A stretch of DNA of 64,000 bases from Pontibacter mangrovi (GTDB lineage Bacteria; Bacteroidota; Bacteroidia; Cytophagales; Hymenobacteraceae), in assembly GCF_006385705.1 (NCBI RefSeq), contig NZ_VFRQ01000001.1, forward strand, positions 1 through 64,000, in the 5' to 3' direction. The notes under the pieces are model-generated. The model was not told where the DNA came from and made no database searches. It worked only from the letters and a program-made list of their open reading frames with translations. A program made the position numbers and the translations under genes. Shown in pieces: positions 1 through 8,663 of this stretch (positions are counted from its first letter, which is position 1; each line of letters starts with the position of its first letter).

Positions 1-136
1 GCTGGGCTGGACGCCGAAGTACGACCTGCCGGCCCTGGTCAAGGACATGATGCACAACGACATCGAGCTCTTCAAGCGCGACAGCTACCTGGCCCAGGGT
101 GGACACAAGGTCTACAACTACCACGAGCTGCAGTAG
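1..136 (+). CDS. gmd: GDP-mannose 4,6-dehydratase, C-terminal fragment
   Basis: Only the last 44 codons are in the window, read in the frame that begins at base 2 and ends with TAG at 134-136. The peptide begins LGWTPKYDLPALVKDMM, contains IELFKRD and ends NYHELQ, which matches the C-terminus of GDP-mannose 4,6-dehydratase. That enzyme converts GDP-mannose to GDP-4-keto-6-deoxymannose for fucose and rhamnose-type sugars of surface polysaccharide. The catalytic part lies outside the window, so the call rests on the tail alone. A rho-independent terminator follows at 176-206. Confidence 0.8.
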   Translation, partial: LGWTPKYDLPALVKDMMHNDIELFKRDSYLAQGGHKVYNYHELQ

Positions 137-137
137 A

Positions 138-164
138 AAGTATAAAGCCATATAAGCTATACTT
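138..164. repeat. Inverted pair of AAGTATA / TATACTT after gmd
   Basis: AAGTATA at 138-144 faces TATACTT at 158-164 across a short spacer, starting two bases after the gmd stop codon. The two arms can pair. The conventional terminator follows at 176. Confidence 0.6.
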
Positions 165-175
165 ATAACGCAAAG

Positions 176-206
176 AAAGCCGGTTGATTCAGTTCAGCCG
201 GCTTTT
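176..206 (+). terminator. Rho-independent terminator of gmd
   Basis: The arms AAAGCCGG and CCGGCTTT enclose a 14-base loop and are followed by TTCCTT. The hairpin lies 40 bases after the gmd stop codon. Confidence 0.7.
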
Positions 207-256
207 CCTTCTTATACTTCTGCTTCTTTATACTTCGGCTCAAAAGTATGGGCAAT

Positions 257-292
257 AAAAAAGAGCTTGCGTTTTCACACAAGCTCTTTTTA
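257..292 (-). terminator. Rho-independent terminator of the tRNA-Asp cluster
   Basis: Arms AAAGAGCTTG and CAAGCTCTTT enclose a short loop, with A and T runs on both sides. It lies just downstream of the last minus-strand tRNA gene, so it should end that transcript. It could also work in the other direction. Confidence 0.75.
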
Positions 293-298
293 AGAGAG

Positions 299-372
299 CG
301 GTCTGGACGGGACTCGAACCCGCGACCTCCGCCGTGACAGGGCGGCATTCTAACCAACTGAACTACCAGACC
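299..372 (-). tRNA. tRNA-Asp(GTC), third of three
   Basis: The minus strand begins GGTCTGG and ends CCAGACC plus discriminator G, giving a perfect 7-bp acceptor stem. The anticodon loop is CTGTCAC with anticodon GTC, and the T-arm GGTTCGAGTCC is intact. G73 is the expected aspartate identity base. CCA is not encoded. It is the promoter-distal copy of a tandem array, followed by a terminator. Confidence 0.95.
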
Positions 373-430
373 AATACTTTTGATGCTACAGAGCCTCTTG
401 CTCTATAAATAACCGCAGGGGTTTAATCTG

Positions 431-504
431 CGGTCTGGACGGGACTCGAACCCGCGACCTCCGCCGTGACAGGGCGGCATTCTAACCAACTGAACTACCA
501 GACC
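431..504 (-). tRNA. tRNA-Asp(GTC), second of three
   Basis: By eye the sequence is identical to the copies at 299-372 and 564-637, with the same anticodon GTC and discriminator G. The spacer to the next copy starts AATNCTTTTTGATG in both intervals, so gene and spacer were duplicated together as a unit of about 133 bases. Confidence 0.95.
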
Positions 505-563
505 AATTCTTTTTGATGTTGCAGAGCCTTTTGCGCTGCTTGCGTCTACCGCAGTTTTACCTG

Positions 564-637
564 CGGTCTGGACGGGACTCGAACCCGCGACCTCCGCCGT
601 GACAGGGCGGCATTCTAACCAACTGAACTACCAGACC
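564..637 (-). tRNA. tRNA-Asp(GTC), first of three (promoter-proximal)
   Basis: A 74-base cloverleaf with anticodon GTC, identical to the two downstream copies. It is nearest to the promoter at 673-704, so the three are probably one transcript processed into three tRNAs. Confidence 0.95.
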
Positions 638-672
638 AATACTTTCTTTAAACCGTTTGTGTTAAAGTGATG

Positions 673-704
673 CAAAGGTATGTTCCCGGAACTAAATGTG
701 CAAA
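673..704 (-). promoter_or_regulatory. Bacteroidota-type promoter of the tRNA-Asp array
   Basis: On the minus strand TTTG (704-701) is followed after 20 bases by TACCTTTG (680-673). This matches the -33 TTTG / -7 TAnnTTTG consensus with ideal spacing. Transcription would start near 668, about 30 bases before the first tRNA. Confidence 0.75.
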
Positions 705-827
705 TCCTTAGCATCATTTTAGGCCTATATTTTATTCTCTGCAAGAGAACAGCTTCATTTACAGGTAAATTAATTTTTTGAGGAAGTATAAATGCAAGCT
801 ATTGTTACGTGCATTGGCGGAAAAGCT

Positions 828-835
828 TAAATTTG
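828..835 (+). promoter_or_regulatory. Candidate -7 element of accA
   Basis: TAAATTTG fits TAnnTTTG and lies 26 bases before the accA ATG. No well-spaced -33 TTTG is visible, so only the -7 element supports it. Confidence 0.45.
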
Positions 836-861
836 TGGTGCTAAACACAAGCTAAGAACGT

Positions 862-1812
862 ATGCTTTTAGATTTCGAACAGCCTATTGCTGCCCTGGAG
901 GGCAAACTGCAGGAGATGAAAAAACTGGCCGATGAAAGCCAGGTAGATGTGTCAGAAGCGGTTAAGACCCTGGAGGAGAAAATAAAGACCCTGAAAAAGG
1001 AAACCTATGCCAACCTCACGCGCTGGCAACGTGTGCAGCTTTCCAGGCACCCGGAAAGGCCTTATACACTTGACTACATTCATGGCATCACCGATAAGTT
1101 CGTAGAGTTGCATGGCGACAGAACCGTAAGCGACGACAAGGCGATGGTAGGCGGCTTTGGTGAAGTAGATGGCCGCAGCGTGATGTTTATCGGTCAGCAG
1201 AAGGGCAGAAACACCAAGCAGCGCCAAATGCGTAACTTTGGCATGGCCAACCCGGAAGGCTACCGTAAGGCGCTTCGCCTGATGAAAATGGCCGAGAAGT
1301 TCAACAAGCCCATCGTTACTTTTATAGATACCCCAGGCGCCTTTCCTGGGCTGGAGGCGGAAGAGCGCGGACAGGGTGAGGCGATTGCCCGTAACCTGAA
1401 GGAGATGTTCATGCTGAAGGTGCCGGTTATCTGTATCATCATTGGGGAGGGAGCCTCGGGCGGTGCGTTGGGCATTGCCATCGGCGACCGCGTGATGATG
1501 CTGGAGAATACCTGGTACTCGGTTATCTCCCCTGAATCTTGCTCATCTATACTTTGGCGCAGCTGGAACTACAAAGAACAGGCGGCAGAGGCACTTAAAC
1601 TGACGGCCAAAGACATGCTGCAGAACAAGCTCATTGACGGCATTATTAAGGAGCCGCTTGGGGGTGCGCACCTGAACCCGGACAAGATGATGCAGACGCT
1701 TAAGAAGGAGCTTGTAAAGCTGATAGACGAAGTGGGAACTATGGACGCTGAAGAACGTATCATGGAACGCATTGAGAAGTTCTCCAATATGGGCGTTGTG
1801 GTAGAAGGATAG
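862..1812 (+). CDS. accA: Acetyl-CoA carboxylase carboxyltransferase, alpha subunit
   Basis: This 316-residue protein is the alpha subunit of the carboxyltransferase that moves the carboxyl group from biotin to acetyl-CoA, the committed step of fatty acid synthesis, in the cytosol. The length is normal for AccA. The N-terminal coiled segment ([11 protein letters not shown]) is followed by the crotonase-type carboxyltransferase core, including [20 protein letters not shown], the glycine-rich [10 protein letters not shown] and the AccA hallmark [10 protein letters not shown]. accD is not adjacent. The gene stands alone and ends at a hairpin terminator. TATACTT occurs inside it at 1549, within the SILW codons. 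Confidence 0.96.
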   Translation: MLLDFEQPIAALEGKLQEMKKLADESQVDVSEAVKTLEEKIKTLKKETYANLTRWQRVQLSRHPERPYTLDYIHGITDKFVELHGDRTVSDDKAMVGGFGEVDGRSVMFIGQQKGRNTKQRQMRNFGMANPEGYRKALRLMKMAEKFNKPIVTFIDTPGAFPGLEAEERGQGEAIARNLKEMFMLKVPVICIIIGEGASGGALGIAIGDRVMMLENTWYSVISPESCSSILWRSWNYKEQAAEALKLTAKDMLQNKLIDGIIKEPLGGAHLNPDKMMQTLKKELVKLIDEVGTMDAEERIMERIEKFSNMGVVVEG

Positions 1813-1831
1813 CTTCTGCCTAACTTCTTGG

Positions 1832-1877
1832 AAATGAATTAGAGGAGGGGCTTTGGATCTCTACTCTAATTCATTTT
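1832..1877 (+). terminator. Terminator of accA
   Basis: A 13-bp perfect inverted repeat (AAATGAATTAGAG / CTCTAATTCATTT) with a 19-base loop ends in TTTTATATTTTA, 20 bases after the accA stop. Confidence 0.65.
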
Positions 1878-1923
1878 ATATTTTATACACATCAAGTAGT
1901 ATCACCACCAAATCGCATTGGAC

Positions 1924-2766
1924 ATGAACCTACACGTAATAGACACGGGATTTTTTAAGTTAGACGGCGGCGCCATGTTTGGCGTGGTGCCGAAAACCCT
2001 TTGGCAGCGCACTAACCCGGCTGACGAGAACAACCTGTGCACGTGGGCCATGCGCTGCATGCTGATCGAAGACGGTGACAGGCTGATCTTAATCGATAAT
2101 GGCATCGGGGACAAACAGGATGCGAAGTTTTTCAGCCATTATTACCTGCACGGCGACGCTACCTTACAAGGCTCGCTGAAGGCGGCAGGCTTTTCGCCGG
2201 AGGATGTGACGGACATGTTTCTCACGCACCTGCACTTCGACCATTGCGGTGGTGGCGTAGAGTATAAAAACGGCGACGGCGCTTTAGAACTCGTTTTCCC
2301 GAATGCCACTTACTGGTCCAATGCCGATCACTGGGAGTGGGCGACCAAACCAAACGCACGTGAAAAAGCCTCCTTCCTGAAAGAGAACATACTCCCGATG
2401 CAGGAAAGCGGCCACCTTAAATTTATTGACCCTAACGCCCCTTCGCCATTTCCGCAGTTCGATATCTTTTATGCCGACGGCCACACAGATAAGATGATGA
2501 TTCCGGTGATGGAGTATAAAGGTCGCAAACTGGCCTACATGGCAGATCTTTTGCCGTCGGCAGGGCACATTCCGCTGCCATACGTGATGGGCTATGACAC
2601 GCGCCCCTTGCTCACCCTGGACGAGAAAGCCCGGTTTCTTAAAATGGCCGCCGATGAAGAAATAGTTTTGTTTTTTGAGCATGACGCTGTAAACCAGTGC
2701 TGCACCGTGCAGCATACCGAGAAAGGCGTGCGGCTGAAAGAAACTTTTAGTTTAGCCGACCTTTAA
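1924..2766 (+). CDS. MBL-fold metallo-hydrolase
   Basis: A 280-residue metallo-beta-lactamase superfamily hydrolase. The zinc-binding motif HLHFDH is at residues 102-107 and further ligands are plausible in YADGHTDK, MADLLPS and FEHDA. The ATG at 1924 is preferred over an in-frame TTG two codons upstream. There is no signal peptide, so it should be cytosolic. The substrate cannot be read from sequence; relatives include lactonases, glyoxalase-II-like and quorum-quenching enzymes. The patatin-like gene starts two bases after its stop, so the two are probably cotranscribed. Confidence 0.85.
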   Translation: MNLHVIDTGFFKLDGGAMFGVVPKTLWQRTNPADENNLCTWAMRCMLIEDGDRLILIDNGIGDKQDAKFFSHYYLHGDATLQGSLKAAGFSPEDVTDMFLTHLHFDHCGGGVEYKNGDGALELVFPNATYWSNADHWEWATKPNAREKASFLKENILPMQESGHLKFIDPNAPSPFPQFDIFYADGHTDKMMIPVMEYKGRKLAYMADLLPSAGHIPLPYVMGYDTRPLLTLDEKARFLKMAADEEIVLFFEHDAVNQCCTVQHTEKGVRLKETFSLADL

Positions 2767-2768
2767 GC

Positions 2769-3536
2769 ATGCGGATTGGCTTAGCTTTATCTGGCGGCGG
2801 GGCCAGAGGCATTGCGCATTTAGGCGTTTTAAAAGCATTGGATGAACAGGGCATTAACATCAGTATTATCTCAGGGGTTAGTTCTGGCGCTATAGCCGGG
2901 GTGTTTTACGGCTATGGGTATGCGCCCGACGAAATACTGAAACTGATAAAGGAGCTCAGCGTCTTTCAGGTGGTGCGCCCGGTATTTGGCAAGCCGGGGC
3001 TCTTGCATCTGGAGGAAGTGGAAAAGCTGTACCATAAATACCTCGGGCCACATCTCAAGTTCGAGGATTTAAAGATACCGGTTGTGGTGAGCGCCACGGA
3101 GATGAACGAAGGCGTTACCGCATATTTTTCATCCGGTGAAGTAATCAAGCCTTTACTGGCCTCGTCGGCTGTTCCTATACTTTACCAGCCAATTCACCTA
3201 AACGGTAAAATACTTAGTGATGGAGGGCTTCTGAACAACCTCCCGGTAGAGCCGCTGTTCAGAAACTGCGACGTTAAAATAGCGGTTCATGTAAACCCGA
3301 TCAACCACCAGGCCCAGGTCACGTCTATTAGGGGCATGGTAGAGCGCACCGCCATGTTAGCCATTAACAGCAATGTAAAGCTGCGCATCAACCAGTGCGA
3401 TTTGTTTCTGGAGCCTCAGGGGCTCAAAGCATTCCGCCTGACTAGCTTCCGCAAAGCCGATGAGATATTTGAAGTAGGTTACCGATATGCCATGGACATG
3501 GAGCGGCACATTAGAAAGCTTGTGAATGAAATTTAA
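2769..3536 (+). CDS. Patatin-like phospholipase family protein
   Basis: A 255-residue patatin-domain lipid acyl hydrolase. The oxyanion-hole motif SGGGARGIAHLG starts at residue 8, the nucleophile elbow is GVSSG (36-40, Ser38) and the catalytic Asp lies in DGG (151-153). These form the Ser/Asp dyad of the patatin family. The short RssA/YchK-like size and the lack of a signal peptide or barrel domain suggest an intracellular enzyme. It follows the MBL hydrolase by two bases. The substrate is unknown. Confidence 0.88.
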   Translation: MRIGLALSGGGARGIAHLGVLKALDEQGINISIISGVSSGAIAGVFYGYGYAPDEILKLIKELSVFQVVRPVFGKPGLLHLEEVEKLYHKYLGPHLKFEDLKIPVVVSATEMNEGVTAYFSSGEVIKPLLASSAVPILYQPIHLNGKILSDGGLLNNLPVEPLFRNCDVKIAVHVNPINHQAQVTSIRGMVERTAMLAINSNVKLRINQCDLFLEPQGLKAFRLTSFRKADEIFEVGYRYAMDMERHIRKLVNEI

Positions 3537-3618
3537 ATATTTTTAAATAAAATATTAATATAAGTGAAACTTATACTTTCCTATCCGTAATAGAGAAGTA
3601 TAAGGAATCACATATAAC

Positions 3619-4248
3619 ATGCCGCGATTAAGTCTTTTCTTGCTATTTATCTGCATGTGTGCATCTGCCCTGGCACAGGAAAACAAGAGTTTTATGTGGA
3701 AGGCAAAGGTAAAGCACGGTTCAGTGCTTATAGGTGGCAATGCAGATGCTTCCATCTATAAAACGACCAAAGAGCTAAACCAGCCGCTCGGCCCGGAGGA
3801 GGGCACCAGTATAATGGCTAATTTAAACTTCAAAGGCGGCTATTTCTTAATCCATGATGTCGCACTGGGAGTGGACTTAGGCATCAACCATGAGAGCTAC
3901 AGCGTCTCCATTGAAGGAGGGAAGGACACCTTCCGAAGGACTTACTTGCTGGGCGGGCCTTTTGCGCGGTACTATCTGGATAATGGCGTGTTTGGGGAAC
4001 TCAGCCTGAAAGGCGGCCTTCTAAACTTCTCAACAGGCGATAAGACAAACCTGTTTGTGGGCAATGCAGGTGTAGGCTACGCCTGGTTCGTCAATGAAAA
4101 GATTGCCGTCGAACCTATGCTGTCTTTCCGCTACTCGCGCGAGTGGCAGGGCAGTGAGGCAAATGTGTCTCTAGGGCCGGTCATTGGCGTCGGTATTCAG
4201 GCTTATCTGCTACGCAAAACATCTCAGATCATCAAAGAGGCCTTGTAA
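3619..4248 (+). CDS. Outer-membrane beta-barrel protein
   Basis: A 209-residue secreted protein. Residues 1-19 are a clear signal peptide ending ALA-Q. The mature part has alternating hydrophobic/polar strands and many aromatic residues, as in small OmpW/OmpA-like barrels (for example GGYFLIHDVALGVDLGIN and VGNAGVGYAWFVNEKIAVEP). There is no periplasmic OmpA domain. AAGTATA at 3596 sits just before the start. The gene ends at a terminator at 4291-4326. The role is unknown; structural porin-like or adhesin-like proteins share this form. Confidence 0.75.
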   Translation: MPRLSLFLLFICMCASALAQENKSFMWKAKVKHGSVLIGGNADASIYKTTKELNQPLGPEEGTSIMANLNFKGGYFLIHDVALGVDLGINHESYSVSIEGGKDTFRRTYLLGGPFARYYLDNGVFGELSLKGGLLNFSTGDKTNLFVGNAGVGYAWFVNEKIAVEPMLSFRYSREWQGSEANVSLGPVIGVGIQAYLLRKTSQIIKEAL

Positions 4249-4290
4249 AACAGCGAAGAAGTGTGTAACTATACACTTTCATAAACCCAC

Positions 4291-4326
4291 GAAGTAGGCA
4301 GCTTATACTTGTGCCTACTTTTTTTA
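4291..4326 (+). terminator. Terminator of the outer-membrane protein gene
   Basis: Arms AAGTAGGCA and TGCCTACTT flank an 11-base loop that holds TATACTT, then a run of T. The GTG at 4311 lies in the hairpin, which argues that the next gene starts at the ATG at 4347. Confidence 0.7.
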
Positions 4327-4346
4327 CTTTACACCCTCTACAGTAC

Positions 4347-4898
4347 ATGATCGGAAAGTTCATATCCAAGCTTATTTTTAAGGCGGCTGGCTGGAAACTA
4401 AACGGCAACCTGGCCCCCCAAGACCGGCGCAGCGTTATGGTGGCGGCGCCACACACCAGCAACTGGGACTTTATTTTTGCCCGGGCCGCTTTTTATCTAA
4501 TGGATGCGCCTATCCGGTACACGATCAAAAAAGAATTCATGAAGTTTCCGTTTGGGCCGATTCTAAAGAAAATTGGCGCCATTCCCATAGACCGATCCAA
4601 AAACACACGCATGGTAGATGCCATGGTGCGTATTTTTGAGGAAACGCCGGGCGACATTTGCGTGATGGTAACACCGGAAGGAACGCGGAAGTACCAGCCG
4701 CGCTGGCGCCGGGGGTTTTACTATGTAGCTTTGGGGGCCAACGTGCCGATTGTGCTGGGCTACCTGGACTACTCTAAAAAAGAAGCCGGCATCGGGCCCA
4801 CCATCATCCCCTCCGGCGACATAGAGGCCGATATGGAAAAGATCATGGCTTTCTACCGAACCAAAAAAGGCAAATACCCTGAGCAAGGAGTGCGATAG
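4347..4898 (+). CDS. 1-acyl-sn-glycerol-3-phosphate acyltransferase family protein
   Basis: A 183-residue PlsC-family acyltransferase. The catalytic HX4D motif is HTSNWD at residues 36-41, and the phosphate-binding motif appears as TPEGTRK near residue 110. A hydrophobic, amphipathic N-terminus probably places it at the inner membrane. It lacks the long N-terminal membrane part of classical PlsC, so the acyl acceptor may be lysophosphatidate or another lipid. The start at 4347 is chosen because an upstream GTG lies inside a terminator. Confidence 0.8.
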   Translation: MIGKFISKLIFKAAGWKLNGNLAPQDRRSVMVAAPHTSNWDFIFARAAFYLMDAPIRYTIKKEFMKFPFGPILKKIGAIPIDRSKNTRMVDAMVRIFEETPGDICVMVTPEGTRKYQPRWRRGFYYVALGANVPIVLGYLDYSKKEAGIGPTIIPSGDIEADMEKIMAFYRTKKGKYPEQGVR

Positions 4899-4914
4899 AC
4901 TTAGGTTTACCAGA

Positions 4915-4976
4915 AAGTATAAAACGAGAGGGAGCCGCTAACTTTAGCGGCTCCCTCTCGTTTTAAGTCCATACTT
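4915..4976. terminator. Bidirectional terminator between acyltransferase and smc
   Basis: A 17-20 bp perfect hairpin (AAAACGAGAGGGAGCCGCTA and its complement, loop ACTT) lies at 4921-4964 between two convergent genes. An AAGTATA at 4915 and a CATACTT at 4970-4976 flank it in inverted orientation. Confidence 0.85.
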
Positions 4977-4986
4977 ACGGCTGTTG

Positions 4987-7900
4987 CTAGGCTATCTGCC
5001 TAAGGTCTACAGGTATAACTCTTGATATGCCCGCCTCAATCATCGTAATGCCATACATCACGTCGGTAGAGGACATGGTGCGCTTGTTGTGCGTTACCAC
5101 GATAAACTGCGAGTCGTGGGAGAACTTGCGGATGATGTTGTTGAACTTGTCGATGTTGGCGTCATCCAGCGGTGCGTCCACCTCGTCAAAAATACAGAAC
5201 GGAGCCGGCTTGAGCAGGTAAATGGCGAACAGCAGCGAGATGGCTGTCAGCGTTTTCTCTCCGCCGGAAAGCTGGTTGATCGTGAGCGGACGCTTGCCCT
5301 TTGGCTGTGCCATGATCTCGATCTTTGCCTCCAGCGGGTTTTTCGGATCAGAAATCACCAGGTCACAGTTATCCTCCTCGGTAAAGAGGCTGCGGAACAC
5401 GTGCTTAAAATTGTCTTTTATCTGGTTGAAGGAGTCCATGAACTTCTCTTTGGCCACCGTGTCAATTTCGTTGATGGTGTCAATCAGAGCGTTCTTGGCG
5501 TTTACCAGGTCGTTGCGCTGCTCTGTGATAAACTTCTCGCGCTCCTCGATCTCGGCGTAAGCCTCCGCGGCCATGGCGTTTACCGGTCCCATCTTATCCA
5601 GTTGCCCTTTCACCGTGGCAATATGCTGGCTTAGCTCTTCATTGGATAGCGGAATCAGCAGATCCTCCTCCGGCACCGGGCTAGCAAAGTCCTCATCCGA
5701 GATGTTAAACTCAGCGGCCAGACGCTCTTTAATCGCCACCAGCTTCAGCTGCGTGTCGCTTTTGGCCTGCTGCATGCGCATCAACAGCTCATCAGAGTTC
5801 TGGCGCTTGCGCTGCATCTCGCGTATACTTTTCTCTTTCTCGTCCAGGTCGCCGCGCAGGGTAAAGTATTCCTTTTCGATTTCCTCCAGTTCCTCGGCAT
5901 AGGCTTGGCGCGCCTCATTCATACTTTCCACCACTTCCTGGTTCTCCAGTATAAACGTATCCGCCTCCGTAATTTCCTGTTCCGATTTCTGCAGCTCCTG
6001 CTTCAGCCCCTCAATGCGCTCCTGGTTCGTTTCTACCGACTTTTGCTTATAGCTGATTTCCTGCTGCAGACTGGCAAAGCGGTTCTTAAGCTGGTGGAAC
6101 TGGATATTCTCCTGGTTATACCTGCCGGAGATAACGGCGATCTGTTCCTGCTGGCGCTCCAGGTTAGAAGTATAAACGGCGATTTCCTCCTCCAATCGCT
6201 GCAGTTCCTTTTGGTCTGCCTCTGCCTGCGGTGATACTTCCATACTTTGCTCGCGCAGTTCCAGCAGGCGCTCGTGCAGCTCGTCGCGCTTCTGGTCGAA
6301 GTTGCGGATGTTCTGCTGGTGCTGCTCATGCTTGATGCGCACGGTCAGCAGGTTCTGCTGCAGCGTGCTAACCTCTTTCTCAAGGCCCTTTATAGTATCC
6401 TTCTCCGACTCGCTTCGGTGGTTCTGCAGGATCTGGTTCTGTGTGTTGATGCGGCTTTGCATCCGCTCCACCTGATCCTGCAGCTCGGCCACTTCTTCGG
6501 CCAGTTTCTCCAGGTTCTGCTTTCGGCCCAGTCTGTTTCCGTCAAACACGCCCACGGAGCCACCCGTCAGGCTGAGCGGCTTCCGAATGGCGCTGCCATC
6601 TTTGAGTATGATGGTTTTGTAGTCATGGCCGTATAGCTCTTCCTCGGCATCATCGGTGATATAGACGTTGCGGAGCATGTACTTTAAAAGGCAGCTATAC
6701 TTCTTGTCTGCCGACACCATTTCGTAGGCCGCCTCCAGGTTGCCTTCGCTAAAGGTAGCAGTTGGCTCCAGTTCCTCGATCTCCGAGAGCACGATAAAGT
6801 TAGCCCGGCCTTTGTTTTCCTCTTTCAGAAGGGCAATGGCGTCAACAGCGTCCTGCAGTTCCTCCACCACAAAGTAGTTCATGTACTGCTCCAGGTAGCT
6901 CTCAATAAGTGGCTTGTAGTCAGCTTTGCAAACCAGGATATCGGAGAGGAGAGGGGCCGGCTTGCTCCAGCTGTCGGACTTGCTCAAAAACTTGATCGCC
7001 TCCGGGAAGCCCTCCATATTTTCTACCAATGACTTGGTGAGATTGTACTGGTTCTGCTTGGAGTCGAGCGTTCGGTTTAGCTCTACGAGCTGTCCCTTCA
7101 GCTCCACAATATTGGCTTCTGTGGCCTCTATACTTTGCTGCAGCGTTTCTTCTTTGGCCTGCAGCCGCACCATCTCCGAAGTGCGCTCCTCTAGCACCTG
7201 CTGTGCCTCCTGCAGTTGCTCCTGCAAGGCACGGCCATCTTCGTCGGCCGTTAGCTGTTGCTGCTGCAGGCGCTCCAGTTCCTGGTTGATGTTTTGTATC
7301 TGTACCTGGCTTATCTCCAGTGATTTGCTCAGTTGGTATACTTCGTTCTGCTTGGTTTTCTGCTGCTGCACCAACTCCTGGTAAGCCTCCTGTAGCTCCG
7401 CCTTCTGCTCGTTGGCTTCCTGCATTTGCTCTTTCATGGCGGCTACCTGCTCCTCGGCTTCGGCAAAGTTATCCTGCACCGCCATCAACTCGTCGCGCAG
7501 TTCCAAGATGCTTTCCTGCGTGTGCTCCACGTTGGCCGTGTCCTGGCTTATCTGCTGGCGCAGTTGCTGCAGCCGCTCTTTCAGATAGGTGCTGCGCTCG
7601 GATTTAAGCTTAATATCGTTCTCCAGTTGCCGAAGCTTGGCCGTTTGCACCTGCATGGTGCGCTGCATCTCTGCCAATCTTTCCTGCGTCTCGTTCAGCT
7701 CTTCTTTCTGCCCTGCGATGGCCTCTTCGGCCTCTGTTACTACAGTAATATAGTTTTCTTTCAGCGAGGCTTCCTGCCGTACATCCTGCTCCAGGCGCTC
7801 CAACGTTTGCTGGTACTGGGAAATGTTTCGGCGGGCAAACTCCAGGCTGTGCTTCTTGTAGTCATCCTTTAGGTTGAAGTACTTAACTGCCTGTTTAGCC

Positions 7901-8523
7901 TGGCGTTCCAGCGTTTTCATGTTCTTGCCGATCTCGTGCAGCAAGTCCTCCACGCGCTCCAGGTCGGCGTCGGTTTCCTCCAGTTTCTTCAGCGTCTGCT
8001 TTTTGCGCACCCGGAACTTGGAGATGCCGGCAGCTTCCTCAAACAGCAAGCGGCGCGAGTTTTCCTTGTCGTTCAGAATCTCGTCCACCATCTTCAGCTC
8101 GATAATGGCATAGCTGTCGGAGCCGATGCCCGTGTCCAGGAAAAGCTCGTTGATGTCTTTCAGGCGGCAGGTGACGCCGTTCAGCATGTACTCGCTCTCG
8201 CCGGTGCGGTAGTACTTGCGCGTCACCGTTACCTGTGAGTATTCTGTTGGGAGGATGCCCTTGTTGTTGTCGAAGGTGATGGATACCTCAGCCATCTGCA
8301 CCGGCTTGCGGGTTTTGGAGCCGTTAAAAATAACGTTCTCCATCTTATCGGAGCGGAGGTTACGCGTCTTCTGCTCACCCAGCACCCAGCGTATGGCATC
8401 CACAATGTTGGATTTGCCACAGCCGTTCGGCCCCACAATTCCGGTAATCCCGTTGTCAAAGTTAATGACGACGCGGTCGCCAAAACTTTTAAACCCTTTG
8501 ATCTCTAATTTTGAAACTTGCAT
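4987..8523 (-). CDS. smc: Chromosome segregation protein SMC
   Basis: The 1178-residue bacterial condensin ATPase that compacts and segregates the chromosome with ScpA/ScpB. The Walker A motif GPNGCGKSN is at residues 31-39. Long heptad coiled coils rich in Q and E run on both sides of a hinge at about 510-660. The C-terminal head carries the ABC signature LSGGEKT and the Walker B FCIFDEVDAPLDD. Length and order are complete. scpA and scpB are not in the window. It is transcribed alone, divergently from the small membrane protein at 8664, and carries several AAGTATR copies. Confidence 0.97.
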   Translation of the reverse strand: MQVSKLEIKGFKSFGDRVVINFDNGITGIVGPNGCGKSNIVDAIRWVLGEQKTRNLRSDKMENVIFNGSKTRKPVQMAEVSITFDNNKGILPTEYSQVTVTRKYYRTGESEYMLNGVTCRLKDINELFLDTGIGSDSYAIIELKMVDEILNDKENSRRLLFEEAAGISKFRVRKKQTLKKLEETDADLERVEDLLHEIGKNMKTLERQAKQAVKYFNLKDDYKKHSLEFARRNISQYQQTLERLEQDVRQEASLKENYITVVTEAEEAIAGQKEELNETQERLAEMQRTMQVQTAKLRQLENDIKLKSERSTYLKERLQQLRQQISQDTANVEHTQESILELRDELMAVQDNFAEAEEQVAAMKEQMQEANEQKAELQEAYQELVQQQKTKQNEVYQLSKSLEISQVQIQNINQELERLQQQQLTADEDGRALQEQLQEAQQVLEERTSEMVRLQAKEETLQQSIEATEANIVELKGQLVELNRTLDSKQNQYNLTKSLVENMEGFPEAIKFLSKSDSWSKPAPLLSDILVCKADYKPLIESYLEQYMNYFVVEELQDAVDAIALLKEENKGRANFIVLSEIEELEPTATFSEGNLEAAYEMVSADKKYSCLLKYMLRNVYITDDAEEELYGHDYKTIILKDGSAIRKPLSLTGGSVGVFDGNRLGRKQNLEKLAEEVAELQDQVERMQSRINTQNQILQNHRSESEKDTIKGLEKEVSTLQQNLLTVRIKHEQHQQNIRNFDQKRDELHERLLELREQSMEVSPQAEADQKELQRLEEEIAVYTSNLERQQEQIAVISGRYNQENIQFHQLKNRFASLQQEISYKQKSVETNQERIEGLKQELQKSEQEITEADTFILENQEVVESMNEARQAYAEELEEIEKEYFTLRGDLDEKEKSIREMQRKRQNSDELLMRMQQAKSDTQLKLVAIKERLAAEFNISDEDFASPVPEEDLLIPLSNEELSQHIATVKGQLDKMGPVNAMAAEAYAEIEEREKFITEQRNDLVNAKNALIDTINEIDTVAKEKFMDSFNQIKDNFKHVFRSLFTEEDNCDLVISDPKNPLEAKIEIMAQPKGKRPLTINQLSGGEKTLTAISLLFAIYLLKPAPFCIFDEVDAPLDDANIDKFNNIIRKFSHDSQFIVVTHNKRTMSSTDVMYGITMIEAGISRVIPVDLRQIA

Positions 8524-8554
8524 TCGCGTCTGCGGAAACTCTGTGTTCTATCTT

Positions 8555-8562
8555 CAAAAATA
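8555..8562 (-). promoter_or_regulatory. Candidate -7 element of smc
   Basis: Minus-strand TATTTTTG fits TAnnTTTG and lies 31 bases before the smc ATG. No -33 element is visible at the right spacing. Confidence 0.35.
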
Positions 8563-8638
8563 AAACGAAATTTCGTTTTGCCCGCTCTTGCATAGCTATA
8601 ATTAATGATTATAGCCTTTATATAACAGCTTATTTTGT

Positions 8639-8646
8639 TACATTTG
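8639..8646 (+). promoter_or_regulatory. Candidate -7 element of the 8664 gene
   Basis: TACATTTG fits TAnnTTTG exactly and lies 17 bases before the ATG, implying a very short leader. The -33 region is not convincing. Confidence 0.45.
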
Positions 8647-8663
8647 GTTAACAAGATAAAGCA

